Assembly: GCA_030549775.1 (NCBI GenBank)
Contig: CM060181.1
Location: 49,234,218 to 49,298,217, forward strand
Direction of reading: 5' to 3'
DNA length: 64,000 nucleotides
From: Tamarix chinensis
Lineage: Eukaryota > Streptophyta > Magnoliopsida > Caryophyllales > Tamaricaceae
Of the stretch, positions 24,893 to 38,150 are shown one piece after another (the first letter of the stretch is position 1; every line of letters begins with the position of its first letter). Under the pieces are notes generated by a model that was not told the origin of the DNA, did not search any database, and saw only the letters and a program-made list of their open reading frames with translations. The position numbers were made by a program, and so were the translations under genes.

Positions 24893-27800
24893 CTAGCTGG
24901 ACATCATCACGTGGTCAATTGACTGGAGAGCTTGGTTTGCATAGAAACGGACGTCAACATCTGGGTCTTCATTCAACTCGACCAAACAGGGTCGAATAGT
25001 TTTCTCCACCATCTGAGAATCATGCAGAGAGGTCCTCCATGAGATTCAGAGCATAAAAGAACCCTAAGACTTTATCAATCCATTGGCAGAAATACTTACA
25101 GATTGATCAACAATGGGCACCAGAGACTGTAACACCTTTGCAACGTTGAATTTGATGTTTGGAACCCTGTATACGAGACAAGTGAAGTTTCAGGGATGAA
25201 ACTATGAAACAGGAAGCAAAGAACTGCTCAATAGCAAGGAGCTAAACTACCTGTCCTTTGATGCGTTAATAACCTCCGGCAACAATCTTGAACACGTAAT
25301 TTCCGAACCCAAGACAGGAGCAAGCAAAGAAATTGCGTGAAGAATGGTCATCCTGTAAAGGTAGTGTGGGTTGCTCATCATCTCCAATACCTGCCAATAA
25401 ATACTTTCACTATAAAAGAATGATCACAGAAGCAAAACCGGAATGTAATCCAGGTCATTTCACACCTCTGACTAGCAACTCTTTTCTTGATACATAAGAA
25501 AAATAGAAAACGCTTAATAAAGGATTCATCGCTTTAATTTTGAGCAGCAATGAAGTTATCAGTTACAAGCAGTAAAATGCTAGTAATTTTTCGCATTTGG
25601 GATCTAATTAAGACAGGCTATTAAGAACCTAATCACTCAATATGTTCTGTTCCAGTTAAAAATACACAAAAACAAATTAAATACCGTTTTATTCCCTCTG
25701 GAATACTACTTTCTCATTTTGGTTACTGAATACCAAAGGCTGATTCCTTGGCTGTGAGCATTAATAAAATCAATCAGGAGAACCACAGAACCCGTATGGT
25801 AGCATTTTACATTCATCCACCAACCTGAGGGACTATGTGCTGCATTGCCCACTCTGGACCAAATTCCTCAGCAAGGCGCTTTAAGTTGTTGGTAGCAGCA
25901 TCACGAATTGAGTAGACCTAGAGTAGTATACCAATGTCCAGTCAATATAACTCTGCAATCAATTCTAAAACCCAACAAACTGACAATTATCAACACCAAG
26001 TGAACACACAGGCAACACTACTTGTCCTAATGGAACAAAATTACATTGCATGATACTCCCAATATAAGTTCTTATCCATATAATCAAGCCATGGAGGAGC
26101 AGTGGTTCAGAACAATTTTGAAAGTAAGCTCAATATCATTTTTGATGTGGAAGATTCGAAAAAACCTTATCCTGCAGCCATTGCATGCACAGGGCTCCAA
26201 GCTTATCATCAAAAAAGCCAACTCCCAATTGACTTGCCAATAATGGTATGTACTCTATAATTGCAAGCCGAACCCTCCAGTGTCTATCCTCAGCAAGCTC
26301 AACAATAGCAGGCAGCAAGGATTGTGACAATAAATCAATTCCAATAACCTGCCGAGGGCATTCCATAATATTATAAAATGCAGGGCATGAGAAAGCAATT
26401 ATTCCAAAATGTTCAACAAGTCAGCAGGCGTGGGTGAAAATCATGCCCAAGTTAAAAATGGATGATGGAAGAGAAGAAGATCCAAGAGACTGAAGAACTC
26501 TGGATCAATTCTTTTGATTTTGCAGCTTGATAAAAATGGAATAATTCAATTTGTTTGAATGAACTTGATTTGGAGGAATTTGATTGCATACAACAATGTC
26601 AGCAAATTGAGTATGATGCATAAATAACAACAGCAAACTTCTTCAAGAGACATACCTGATTTACTTGATCAAGTTTGCTGATTATATTAAGGCGTACATC
26701 TGGAAACTCATCTTTGAGAAGGGAAAGGAAAATAGGAAGAAGCTGCTCAATTGTGGCATCCTGAAAATTGAGCCAGATAGAGTATTAAAACAAAACAGAG
26801 ATGTCTCAACAACAAATCCAAAACCTTTTCTCCATTACGAAATGGAGGCGAAACTAGTTGAATCACCAAATGATCAAGCTGTAACAGTAACAGGAAACAG
26901 AATAAAAATGACTAAAGTTCAGGCACCAGAATGAACAACATAACTGCATCATACTTATTCAAGATTCAAAAAATATTTAACGTACTCAATATCAGGCATA
27001 TTAGACTTCATTAACTGGTGCATCTAAAAATATTTAGACTCCGTAGCTGATGGTGAATCCAGGTATCTGGAAAGGCGTATATTACTTTTGCCAACGAGTA
27101 TCTATGACATGTTGAAACTGTATCTTAAAATTAATATTTACTATAATGAACACTCCCCTACATTCTAAACAATTATACCTTGCTTTATTAGGTGATAATA
27201 TGTGCAAGTAAGGTCACACATCACAATCGAGAGTGGTTATGAAAAAATAAGGTATATAAAATATGTTCATGTTGAAGAAAATTCAAGGTAACATATCCAT
27301 GGTGAATAGCTCCAAAGGATAAATATCTGCTGATCCCACTTAGAACAGATGGAGATTCGTCGATTGGGAAAGCAGCACTCAACATCTAATCTATTAAACA
27401 ACACCAAGAACCATCCATGTCCTCAAAAGACGGCATTAATGGTTGAAACTCTTGCTGGCCTCAAGAACATGTATAAAAAGGTATTTGCCGATTCCTAACA
27501 ACACAATAGTCAATACACCTCTCAATAGAAGGGAAAAAAATATTTTGATTGAGAAATAAATTGACAAATATTTTGATTGAGAAAGATAACCAAGGATAAT
27601 GCTTTTTTCGTTGGCTATGTGTTAACCGGATGTGTAGTACTGCGATCAAAGGATGAGCCCAATTGGGTGAATGACAATTGGCACCTTTGATAGTTATAGG
27701 CTTCAAACCCTGCCCTTACTAAAAAATCCTATGCCTGTATGAAATAGGAAGTCAAACACTAACAAACGGTAAAATTTACTTAAAAGAGCAAAGGGGCTTT

Positions 27801-30800
27801 GTAATTCCTGATAACTCCTAGAATAATAAGTCAGTCTCTTGGTTTTGGTGGGCAGAGTTCTACCTTAAGTAGAGTGACTCTGCTTAGCTAACTAGTAGAA
27901 CACAGACATAGATTGGTCCAAAGAACGAGAGCCTGCTTCCTAAAGTCTGTTTTTCCTGAGTAGCTCATTGATAGAACGGTCAGCTAACTGATTGGTCGTA
28001 GCTTCAGATCCTGCTTCAAGAGAACTTGTTTAGTACAAACTATTTTGATAATAGAGTGGTGTTCAAACAAATCAATATGGGTGATCCCTAGTCTTTCAAC
28101 CAAGACTAATTGAGGTGACAAGCAGTTATCAGATTTTGACTAAAGCAAAAAGTTTAGAGATTTATGATTGAGCATTGTTTGTCTATACTAACAGAATGCA
28201 AGGTAAAAGTTATTAATAAGGACAAGGTTCTAAGATGGTAGTTGGAAGGTCCTATGCAATTATGACTTGTCAACGAATCACCATAGAGGTGAGAAAGTAA
28301 TTGTAACCAGAGGTTTTAACTTCCAAAACATTTCTTCCCTTGCTCTTGAAAGTGACTCTCCATGGTTCTACACATGAAGCGTACCTAGTGAGAATCACAC
28401 TTATTCAACTAAGAACCATCCTTAGTTACTTAAAGTACTTTGCTCAACTACCAAGGGTAGTTTCCCTGTAAAATAGAAATATAAATATTTACAAAAATGC
28501 CACCATTTTTTTTACTGAAATACTATAGTTTTTGTAGCTACTTAAAGTAGTTTCCAACCAATTAGAGGTAGTTTTCTTATACACTAACATAAAAGCATAA
28601 ATATTTATAAAAAAAAAATATATATATATATATATATAACCTTTTCTTTTACACTCAAATATTATATTATGATTTCTTTAACCCCTTGAGTAGTTTACAC
28701 AACCACTTGGGGGCAATTTTCTTGTTAACTAAGTTTTTTCACTATAGCAGTATTTTTTGTTTCAAATTTTCCCCTTGACGGTTTATCAATTCATATTGAA
28801 AATTCTCAGTTCTCACCAAAGTGGCAGTTCTCATCAAATACTCTCCTCCCAAGTGTACATGTTATTTTTGTATTTTGTTGTACAAAAATTAAAGCCACTA
28901 ATGAACAAATCATAACTACCGTCATTAAAGAGGGCCCTTATTAGATACTATTCTAATCAATTAACAAGCAAATCATAACTACCATCAAAAATATCAGTTG
29001 TATAGATGCTAAAGTAGTAGCAAAAAACGTAATAAGATTGTAAAAGACTACCTTAAATCTATGATGTCCTCCAAATTAGACATTAAGCATGAAAACACAC
29101 ATATTACCTTCCCTAAAACAGGAGCCATTCCCATAATGACAGATGCTAATGCTGAACGAACATGCTGAGAAGAGTCTGATGACAACTCCTGCCAATTGAA
29201 GCCACAATAAGTAAAACTTTATGAGGCAGATAAAAGTCTATGGGCTATGCTAGCTATAAATTGAGAAAATATTTCCACCTTAACACAAGGTAAAATATGC
29301 TGGATTGCAAGTTCAGGACTCAATATCCGACAAAATTTGGTTACTTTGCCGGCAGCTGCAATACGCACTTCAGCCTCGTTATCACGAAGTAAGCGCACAT
29401 ATGCAGGAACCAAATCTGCCCTGAGTTAGGGTTGCAAAATAAAATGATGTTAGAAACTCAGAAAAATCATTCAACTTGAATAGAACCGGGCCAAAGCTAC
29501 ACATAGTAATTTATACATTTATCAGCTGGGGACCCAAATCATGGGCATTCAACAGAAATTCAGACTTCACAAAACAAAATAAAGTACAAAATGGGCACAT
29601 TATGGAAAAAGGGAGTAAACTTCTGTGGGTACTGGGATTAAGAGACATCACCAGGAAAATGAATAGGATATAAAATTCCACCAAAACATGCCCTGAGTTT
29701 GTTTAATTAAGCAGCAAGAATCCTTAATTCCTTTGAAAATTGGAAGTACTAAAATTAAACCAATCCAATGGTACATGCCTCATCCACAGATACAGAGAAA
29801 AACTTCTATAACCACTAACAAACACCAAATGAATGCCTTTGCAACTTCTCTGTCATCAACAGAAGATGGACAGCAGAATAAGGAAATAAACTATCAGTTA
29901 TATACTTTTACTAATTATGGAACTGGGAAGAAGTATCAATATTTCTTGGTAGAACAACACAGTTCCAAAAAGATATAAAAATAAGAAGAAAAAAGATGTT
30001 TCAGAGGAAGGAGCGGCAAAAGCACCAAATGACTTTGGTCACTTAATGATTGTTTGTACTATTTCTTTGGTGGGGTCACGGATCACGAAATGAATGACAG
30101 GAAACAGGATACATATCCAAAAAATCCAAAATATAAATATCAGGTACAGAGTATACATACTTGGTAGGCTCAGGCCCCACAGCTTCACAAAGCTCATACA
30201 ATTGATTTGCGACCATATACCGAACACGCCATGATTTGTCCTGCTCAATCAACAAAGGACAATTAATTTTTTATATGTGCCAAAATTAGCAGTGAAACAA
30301 AATGTCAGGAGTATTAAGGAGAAGAATCAATAATTTTCCCAAGTGGTGCTATGAGCCTTTAGTATAAGAGGACAAGTCAAAAATATAGAGGAGATCCAAG
30401 CCAACTTTAGAAACATTAAGAATAAGTCATAAGGAAGACTCCTTAAAAAAGGATTGCCGGTGTAGAGAACAAAAACTTTCACAAACATTAGGCATATTAA
30501 GGAGATGAATTAATAATTTTCCCATGCAGCACTAAGAATCTTTAGTAGGACACGACTGAGAACAAGCCAAGAATAGGGAGGAGAACCAAGCCAAATTTGG
30601 GATCCTTGAGAATGTGACATAAAAAAGACTCTTTAACAAAGTATCATGGAAACAACAAATGTAGTTGATGGATTACCCAACAATTAACCATGAACAGGCA
30701 TGTACAATAAACTCTCTTCAACTTCAAAATCAGGGACCTCTGACTAGATCTATATCCTTTGACGTAATGGGCTCAGTCATCTGAAACATCATATAATGCA

Positions 30801-33800
30801 ATGATCACCAGAATTTCAGACCATATTTACCTGAGAAAAGTTGACAATGACAGGGAGAATGTGTGCAACACAGTCTTGGGGCTCTAGCAACTTTCCAAGT
30901 GCAGCACAGCCTTCGACAGCCAATAAGCGAACAGAATCCTGGTCTTCAGATGGTTGAAACTTGTCACATTACAAAACACGTTTTGAAAATCAAGAAAACA
31001 CACACACACGAACTCAGAACAAAGTACTTGCACCACTGGAAGAATCCACACATTTTTCCCATGCTTAATATAATAGAAAGGAAAGAAAAGGAAAGAAAAG
31101 CAAAGTTTCACCCTTAGGGCTTTGGAATCGCAGTAATGGGGGCGAAAAAATTTCTCCTTATTTTATATCTTTTATATCAATATTTAAAAATAATAAAAGC
31201 GTTTTTAACGAATACCCATTTTAATCCAAATTAAGATCTAAAATAGGAATTTGTCCAAAAAATCAGTTTTCACTTTAAATATACTATATGAGATATAAAA
31301 TAAGAAAGTAATTTTTCCATCACTATTACCCTAATACCAAATGAGTACGTAATCCTTATTCCTTGCACCCTTTGGTCTCCATATCCTACCAGCTCTCAGT
31401 ATACTTAATAAAACTACAACTTTGATCTATATTCAAGCAAGCTTGTACTTACCACTATCATGCCACCCAACAGCCAAAAACATTCAGTTCTTGAGCCAGC
31501 CTAGATCTAGTTTACTTCTACCCGATGGTTCCTACCTCTGATCTATATTCAACCAAGCTGGTCTTTACTAGTGTGTGTTAGCAGCTGAATGAAGATGAAG
31601 AAAAAGAATGATGTGCCAAGATCTGAACACATAAACTCCCCACTACATTTTACCCCTAAAGACTTATTCTAGAAAAAGGACATGTAAGACACTTTGGCGA
31701 GTATCATGCAGAAAGGAAAGAATTTACTGGAGAGGTGGAGAAGAACAAATGCTACACTTGTTCCACCAAGTCTATCTATTCAGTTTATATTTATGTATTC
31801 ACTTATATAACCGACATAAGTCATTATAAATAGGATGTTCTAGCATGAATAAAGGCAGATTCAGAGAAATAGTAAATTATATTAGGATTTTTTCCCAAGC
31901 AAACATGTTGAAACTTTGGCATAAAACTGGTATTTAGCAAGAAGATCAAGTGCAACCTGTACATGAGTAATGCACTGCTGGATGCTGGTAATTTAAATTA
32001 GAATATCATAAAGAAAACCAAAATAAAGTTGTCCAGAATGCAGATTTGTATATTAGGGACGGAAACTAGGGCAATTTTTTAAAATACACTAACTCTACAT
32101 AATACATCTAAAAGTTTCATCAATGTTTGGAATGGTATATTGATCAGGAACTGTAATCTGGTTTAGGCTTCAATAATCAACAATCATACACCATGAATCA
32201 TCCTTTTTCTTAACCAATAAAACCAGACTAGCAAATGGACTAGAACTGCGGTGTATAAAGCCAAATTGCTGCTGGATGCTGGTAATGTAAATTAGAATAC
32301 CGTCCATGAAAACCAGAATAAAGTTGTCCAGAGTGCAGTTTTGTATGTTGGGACCAAAACTAGGGCAATTTTTGAAAACACACCAGCTCCATATAGTTCA
32401 TCTAAAAGTTTCATCAATGTTCAGAATGGGATATTGATCAAGAACTGTAATCTGGTTTAGGCTTCGATAATCAACACACATACACCATGAATCATCCCCA
32501 ATAGATCTAGAAAGCTTCATTTTAGTACCAGTTGTCTTCCCTAAAATAGCATGGAAGGAAATTTCAGCAATTTCTTCTCTGTTTTCCTCAATTTCAGGCT
32601 GTTCGTCTTCCCTGACCGTGGTGCCATATCTTCAACAAGTTCCATTAAGGAAAAGGTCAAAGGTTTGCAACAATGCCCAGGTGCAATTTTTTCCTCACAT
32701 TAGAAGCAGAGGCCCTAGTCTATGCATGCCTGGCAATATGTGTCCCATGAGATGGTTGGGAAGCAGCAAGTGTTGAAGATGGGTGCTGCAAGAAATGGTC
32801 AGCCAGAAGTCCCAAGGCCATGACTTTGGTTTCCCGAGAGATTCAAAATTTGGATGTATGGGGCCTAGATCGAATGCTCCAATTAGGCTCCTTAGCAACT
32901 TGTACAGGCTTGTATTTCGCTTCAAATTCCACTGCTAAACTCATAGCTTTATGGACACTTCTAGGTTTATGAATATGCACCTCAGCTTTCAAATTATCCT
33001 TTATCCATTAAAAAACACTCCAAGAGGAAGCTCTGGCCATTTTTTTACCCTGAATGATCTTTTGGCAAACTCCTGATGGTAATCCTCAGTAGTTCCCATT
33101 TGGCGAATACCACAAAGATGTTCTTGAGGATTTTGGAATTCTCCCTAATTTTCCAGTAAAGCTTTCACCAACTCCTCCCAATACATGATTGTTCGCTATG
33201 TATTTATCCAGGATTTTGGAATTCTCCCTAATTTTCAAGAATCCACCCACAAGGGAAATCCCATCTTTGAGTGAGGGAATTTGATCTGCCCTTACTCCCC
33301 CTAGGATTGTTTTGTTACTTCCCATCCATGTCATCCCAATGAGAACGACCCCTGAAGTGAGAATCGTGACCCTTATCCTTATACAGGGGGCTCTTGATTT
33401 CAGATTCCTGTTGAGAACTGTTTGTCTGGGCTTTTCATGCAGCCCCATCTGCCGCTAAAACATCAATGACCTCAAAAATGTCCGTTGATAGGGTTAATAG
33501 GTGGGTTAGAGGTTTCTAGATGACTCTGTGGAAACCATAATGCCAACCAGCTCTGATATCGAAAATGGTAGAAGCCAAATGAAGATGGTAAAAAGATGAA
33601 GGAAAAGAATCTATTTGTTTAGTGGATTGATGTGCCAGGATCTGAACACAAACTCCCTAATACACATGTCCATATGGAGTGGATGAAACTCCTAATAAAA
33701 TATAATTTACTACTTCTCCAAGTCTACCTTTATTCATTGTAGAATACCCTATTTATAATGACATCAGTGTTATATAATTGAATACATAGTAACCAAATAC

Positions 33801-36028
33801 ATGAATATAAACGGAATACATAGACTTAGTGGGACACATGTAGCATTTTTCCTAGAGAGTGCATAATATTTGCCAAGTGTTTTATGTGCCCTTAATCTAA
33901 AATAAGTCTTTAGGGGCAGTATTGTTTCAGTGTGATAGAACCAGAAAAGCACCAAAATCCAGTTCATAATCCCGACTAGACCCAGTTTTCATCTAGCTGG
34001 TGGTCAAGAAAGTCATTCAGCCACAAGCATGCCACAGGTTCAGTATACACTTCACAATGAAATCTAACATACGCTCTTCCAGCAACCTAGCATTAGATAC
34101 TTTTTTTCTGTTAAATATCTTGCTCGTATATACAACTAGTTTACTTTTCCTAAGCTAGTGCACCCATCCAAGCAGGACTTGCCATTAACTCTCATTGAAG
34201 GGCATAAGGCCAGACCAATCAATCAGATGCCATTTCCCCAGGGAGGAGGGGCGAGGGGAAAAGGGGATAGGAAAAAAATAACTTACTATCATCTCTCCAA
34301 TATATAGAATATAGTTCTACAAAGTTTGGGACACGAACAGCCAAGTGTAATTATTAAAGAGTGAAGAAATTACATGTTGAACAAAAAAAATGGTGAACAA
34401 CAAATTACCATCCTGAGTGAGATCATCAAACATTGACATGACATCAGTCTTTAGATGAGCAGGTTCAACAGTCGCTGCAAACTTCCCCAAATTTGTAGCA
34501 GCAGATCTTCTAACCATGGGCATGTCGTCTTGACAAAGTTGATTGTATATTGACCTCATCTCCGTCTTTAACATCTCTGGGGCGCTCGGATAGGCAATAT
34601 GAAAGAGCCCACAAGCAGATACACGAGCTGTAAACCATTCACCAGCTGCTAGTCGCTGCAGAACGGAAATTTTAAGCTAGGTGAAAAAATTAGGAACAAC
34701 AAAACAATATCCTTAATACATCTTTATCAGTACTCAGCTTAGATAGGTTAGCAAGCTAGCAGCAGCATGCAGCACACAACAGCAAGTAAAGCAGAGGAAG
34801 GCTATGTTATTCCTAGATTATATGGCCCCTACAAGGTATTTGAAATCGGTTTAGTTTTCTGTTTCTGAAGAAAAAAAAAAAAAAAACTACTTTGAACAGC
34901 TGTGGAAGTAAAATATGATCAAGAAAACAAGTATTGGCTTCAGCTAAAGATGTCAGTGGCATTCTATCCAATTCGATCAAGTAAAAAGTTATTGTTAGTG
35001 GACAATACAAAAAATACATAAAAGAGGCAAAAATACTATTTAAGTTTTCCAGTAACAGAGCTAAAGGAGTGAAATGTGCACCTAGGTAATGCAAGGCTAC
35101 GCTTAGCTTTGTCAGCATTAATGCCCTATTTGGTTTTTAGAAAATTTTAAAGAAAAAAAAATTAAGAAGAAAACAATTTTTTGTGTTTGGTTTACATAAA
35201 TTAGTGAGATAGAAAAAGAGCAATGAATAAATTTGTTAAATATTAGTTATTTGATTTTGTTTGAGGAAAATTCAAAAGAAAGTATTTTGATTTTAATTTT
35301 CTTTCCTCAAAATTTTATTAGAATCAAATGGAGCCTAAAAGCACATTACTATGTGGTCTAAAAAGGCTTCAAATTTCATTGAAAAATTAGACCTGAAAAT
35401 GTACCTAAGACTAGAACTTAACTGATAATGGCCACCAGCACATCCAAGCACCTAGTCTTAAGATTCATTAATTATAGTCTTTGGTACAATGCCAACTCCA
35501 ATTCCCCACTACAGTCACCACTTAGATCATTAATACAAACTGTAAATGATAGAACATTTACAAATAATAAGGAGAAATAAAAAGCTACCTAAACGCTTGC
35601 ATAAACCAAATATAAAGGAAGAACATTGAACTGACCTTAACCAAAGGAATAAAGTGATCAACCAAGTCACTCTCCCTCATTTGAGATCCAATTCTACATA
35701 ACGACTCGACAGATTTGTCTCTAACACAGGTTTCTTCAACGGTACAAAGAGTTTCCAGTGGTGGAAGCAATACATGAGCGTGCTCCACACCACCCACATA
35801 TGGGATAAATACCCCCAATTCTTCTGCCATTGCAAGGAGAACCTCATCGTCGTCGTCATTGTTCTCACTGAGAAATGGGATCAATTCTTTCCTTGTTCTT
35901 TCCTCTCCAAGAGCACGAGCAATCGTGGACAATCTGCGAATCGAATTCAGCCGCAGTTGTATGTCGTCATTCTTCAGCTCATCTATCAATACAGCAATAG
36001 GATACAATGGCTCGTCGATCATAGACAT
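24893..36028 (-). CDS. PP2AA: Protein phosphatase 2A 65-kDa regulatory (scaffold) subunit A, 12 coding exons
   Basis: Scaffold that holds the PP2A catalytic C and variable B subunits together in cytosol and nucleus. Plant homologues (RCN1/PP2AA1-3) act in auxin transport, hormone and growth signalling. Coding exons (minus, 5' to 3'): 36028-35636, 34655-34409, 30943-30831, 30240-30161, 29420-29279, 29188-29108, 26760-26656, 26348-26166, 25917-25825, 25390-25251, 25166-25100, 25012-24893. All introns are GT-AG and the phases agree. The exons sum to 1764 nt = 587 residues plus TAG, the usual length. The whole protein is HEAT repeats; diagnostic strings include [59 protein letters not shown] and the C-terminus DHVMMSS. 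No frameshift or stop was seen. The start is the first ATG; the next is two codons on. Introns 2 (3465 bp) and 6 (2347 bp) are enlarged, intron 2 by transposon debris. Confidence 0.97.
26761..29107 (-). other. Large intron 6 of the PP2A-A gene
   Basis: This 2347-bp intron has an (AT)n stretch at 28618-28637 and loosely repeated TACTTAAAGTA(G)TTT / AGTAGTTTxC segments (28430-28720). I see no transposon coding sequence and no nested gene. Frames at 27461-27706 are short and unsupported. Confidence 0.55.
31117..31345. mobile_element. MITE-like element in PP2A-A intron 2, ~229 bp
   Basis: Long imperfect terminal inverted repeats: left GTAATGGGGGCGAAAAAATT then TCTCCTTATTTTATATCTTTTATA, and the right end, reversed, GTAATAGTGATGGAAAAATT then ACTTTCTTATTTTATATCTCATATA. 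Similarity extends outward to a TTTGG(A/T)AT core on each side. No coding sequence. No clear target duplication, so the superfamily is unassigned. Confidence 0.6.
31970..32500 (-). repeat. Direct duplication of a ~235-bp RT segment
   Basis: 31970-32205 and 32264-32500 are alike throughout (both begin TTGCTGCTGGATGCTGGTAAT or close to it and end ACACCATGAATCATCC), 293 bp apart. The second copy keeps more of the RT reading (YRSLNQ), so the duplication happened within the retroelement or after insertion. Confidence 0.85.
31970..33480 (-). pseudogene. Broken Ty3/gypsy retrotransposon fragment (gag and reverse transcriptase) in PP2A-A intron 2
   Basis: On the minus strand, 32254-32110 reads as an RT N-terminal core with [32 protein letters not shown], interrupted by a stop after VDY. 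A second copy at 32500-32400 reads [18 protein letters not shown] and stops soon after. At higher coordinates (32880-33130) lie Gag-like pieces ([32 protein letters not shown]) in shifted frames. The order gag then RT on the minus strand fits one element. It lies in the same orientation as the host gene and cannot be functional. The 120-codon frame at 33086-33448 is part of this debris. Confidence 0.85.
35122..35337. mobile_element. MITE-like element in PP2A-A intron 1, ~216 bp
   Basis: The ends TGCCCTATTTGGTTTTTAG and CTAATAAAATTTT...; reversed right end TAGGCTCCATTTGATTCTAA form imperfect inverted repeats of the 'GGGCTxTTTGGTT' type common in plant MITEs. AT-rich interior with no frame. The target duplication is unclear. 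Confidence 0.5.
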
Positions 36029-36040
36029 AGTCTCGAATCA

Positions 36041-36365
36041 CTACACCAGATACAAGAAAATTTACGTCAATTACTCATCAAGATATCACAGATAAGACAC
36101 CGAAGATAAAAGTAGAAAGCGTTACAAAAAAGGGAGATCCGGGTCGAGCATCAGGGATCCAACTAAGACACATTCTGGATCCCTAGCCGCCAAATATAGG
36201 CGATACAGATCTCAAACAAATTCGGCAATTTCAAATACACACACAATAAAACCCTAATCCTTGAAAATCGAACCACTTACAGACCACAAATTGAAAATTA
36301 AAAATCTTGGCAAAAATAAAGTTTCATATGAGAGTGGAAGAATGAGAACGACGATGCAGACTTAC
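36041..36365 (-). other. Probable intron in the 5' untranslated region of the PP2A-A gene
   Basis: A consensus donor (CAATT|GTAAGT) lies at 36365. A pyrimidine-rich acceptor (TTTTCTTGTATCTGGTGTAG) ends at 36041, only 12 bases before the start codon. Leader introns are common in plant housekeeping genes. The assignment is inferred from splice-site quality and the absence of coding sequence. Confidence 0.5.
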
Positions 36366-36660
36366 AATTGCTCCAGGCAGCCCAGCGGTGTGTTACCCTT
36401 CCCTTTTATATTTAGAAGCAGGGAGCGTTTCTTTGCTTCAGCGCAGAAACGAAAAGTAGAGGATTTCTGGATCGACGAAGGCCTGATATTTCGAGTGTTT
36501 CGAGCGAAGAAGTGTGAGAAAGAAGAGGTTATTTTAGGGGCAGAATGGTAATTTGGATATTCCTCTTTTAAAATGCAAAAGGAAACGGAATAACGCAGCG
36601 ATGCTGAGAGAGACAAAAAACCGTAGAAAATCTATTAGCATATAAGTAAGTTTAGGGATA
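36366..36660 (-). promoter_or_regulatory. Likely core promoter and transcription start region of the PP2A-A gene
   Basis: On the minus strand a TATAAAAGGG box lies at about 36405-36396, with CT-rich sequence upstream (CTCTCTCAGCATCGC; TTCTTTCTCACACTTCTTCGC near 36520-36490) that could also be leader. With the leader-intron donor at 36365, a start at the TATA box would leave a very short first exon, so a TATA-less start in the CT-rich stretch is an alternative. Confidence 0.35.
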
Positions 36661-36701
36661 AATTTATAAATGAAATACACTACAATATATATATACACAC
36701 G

Positions 36702-36950
36702 TAGAGCTGTAAATGAGTTGAGTCAATCAAAAGCTCGATTCGGCTCATTCGTTTAGTTAAATAAGCCTAAAAGTAAGGCTCGAGTTCAGCTCGATTCATT
36801 TTTTAGCTTTAACTCGTGAGCTCGGCTAGGCTCGGCTCGTTCGTTTAATTTAACGAGCCAAGTCCAAACATTATTTTAGGCTCGTTTAATTAAACTAGTT
36901 GAACCCAAGCCTAGGGATATTCGGCTCGGCTCAACTCGTTTACAGCCCTA
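36702..36950. mobile_element. hAT-like MITE, 249 bp, just upstream of the PP2A-A gene
   Basis: Terminal inverted repeats TAGAGCTGTAAATGAGTTGAG (given as TAGAGCTGTAAATG + AGTTGAG) and reversed right end TAGGGCTGTAAACG + AGTTGAG match at 19 of 21 bases. The interior is rich in GGCTCGGCTCG / CGAGCC in both orientations, a known style of plant hAT MITEs. The flanks are ACACAC-rich on both sides, so a duplication cannot be proved. Confidence 0.8.
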
Positions 36951-38070
36951 CACACACACACATATATTTATGTAAAACACATTTTTTATGATAGATATTC
37001 ACATCATTTAGTTGTATGAAAGAAAAACAATAATATTTCTATTGTATTTAAGAATTTTGTTTTAAAAAATTAGAATAATATGCATGCAATAAAAATATGC
37101 ATCTTGCAGAAAATAATATATATTTTGTAATATATGATATACATCTTTTAATATACAAATAATTCACATATGTTTTAAGATTGGAATGAACAACTTTAAG
37201 GATATAAAAATATATATTATAGGATACGAATACGTATTATCTAAAATAATAAGATGCATCTTACAATATATAAATACACATTTTATAATATAAATAAACA
37301 TTATTTATGACAATTAGCCAAATCTTCCAATATATAAATATACGAATCTTAAAATACAAATACACATCTTTTACGATTAGAATATATAACTTTCAAGATA
37401 AGAATAAACATGCTACAATATATAAATACACATTTTCATAATATAAATATACCACTCCTAGAATACAAATATATTCCTATTAATAATATAATATAATATA
37501 CATCTTTTACTATTAGAATATTTAACTTTTGGTATAAGAATATATATCTTATAATATATAATTACACATCTTACATAATATAAGTATACAACTCTTAGAA
37601 TGCAAATACATACTTATTAATACTATAATATACATCTCTTACAATTATAATATATAACTTATGGGATAATAATACACATATTATAATATATAAATAGTTT
37701 AATACACATCTTTTATAATAGAAAAACACATGTTATAAAAGTTTAAAAACACATCTTTCAAAAAAAATACATTTATTATAAATACATATTTTTTGAGAAA
37801 AAATACGCATATTTGAAAGAAAAAATACATTCTTTTATTTATGAAAACTAAGGTAGAATACACATATTATAAATATAAATCGTCTACAATAAGATACATA
37901 TATATATATATTTACATCTTTTAGATGCACATTTTTTATTTATAAAATGCAAGGGTAAATATACATATTATAAATACATATCCTATAAGTTATAGATATG
38001 AAAATTTTAAGGTAAAAATATAAATCTTTCCAAAAAAAATACACAACTTATTGGCCAATAATATAAATTT
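36951..38070. repeat. AT-rich degenerate repeat field (TATAAATACACATCTTxxAATA)
   Basis: More than 20 loose copies of a 20-35-bp motif combining TATAAATACACAT, CTTTTA and TAGAATATA. No frame and no border structure. It may be an old AT-rich minisatellite. Confidence 0.6.
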
Positions 38071-38150
38071 TTTATTATACAAGTGAAAATACTATACTAA
38101 TTAAATCAACGCCCAATTTGCTAAGCTTGAAGCTCCCCTCTCCCATTATC

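Noticed and set aside
29219..29413. Separate small HEAT-repeat frames (also 26136-26366, 34317-34574, 35585-36028) as individual genes
   Set aside because: Each is one exon of the single PP2A-A gene; splice sites and phases join them.
33086..33448. 120-codon minus frame in PP2A-A intron 2 as a nested gene
   Set aside because: It sits in Ty3/gypsy debris next to Gag-like pieces and has internal repetition (two LGGV..GxxGKL/IPxSxx-like stretches from duplicated DNA).
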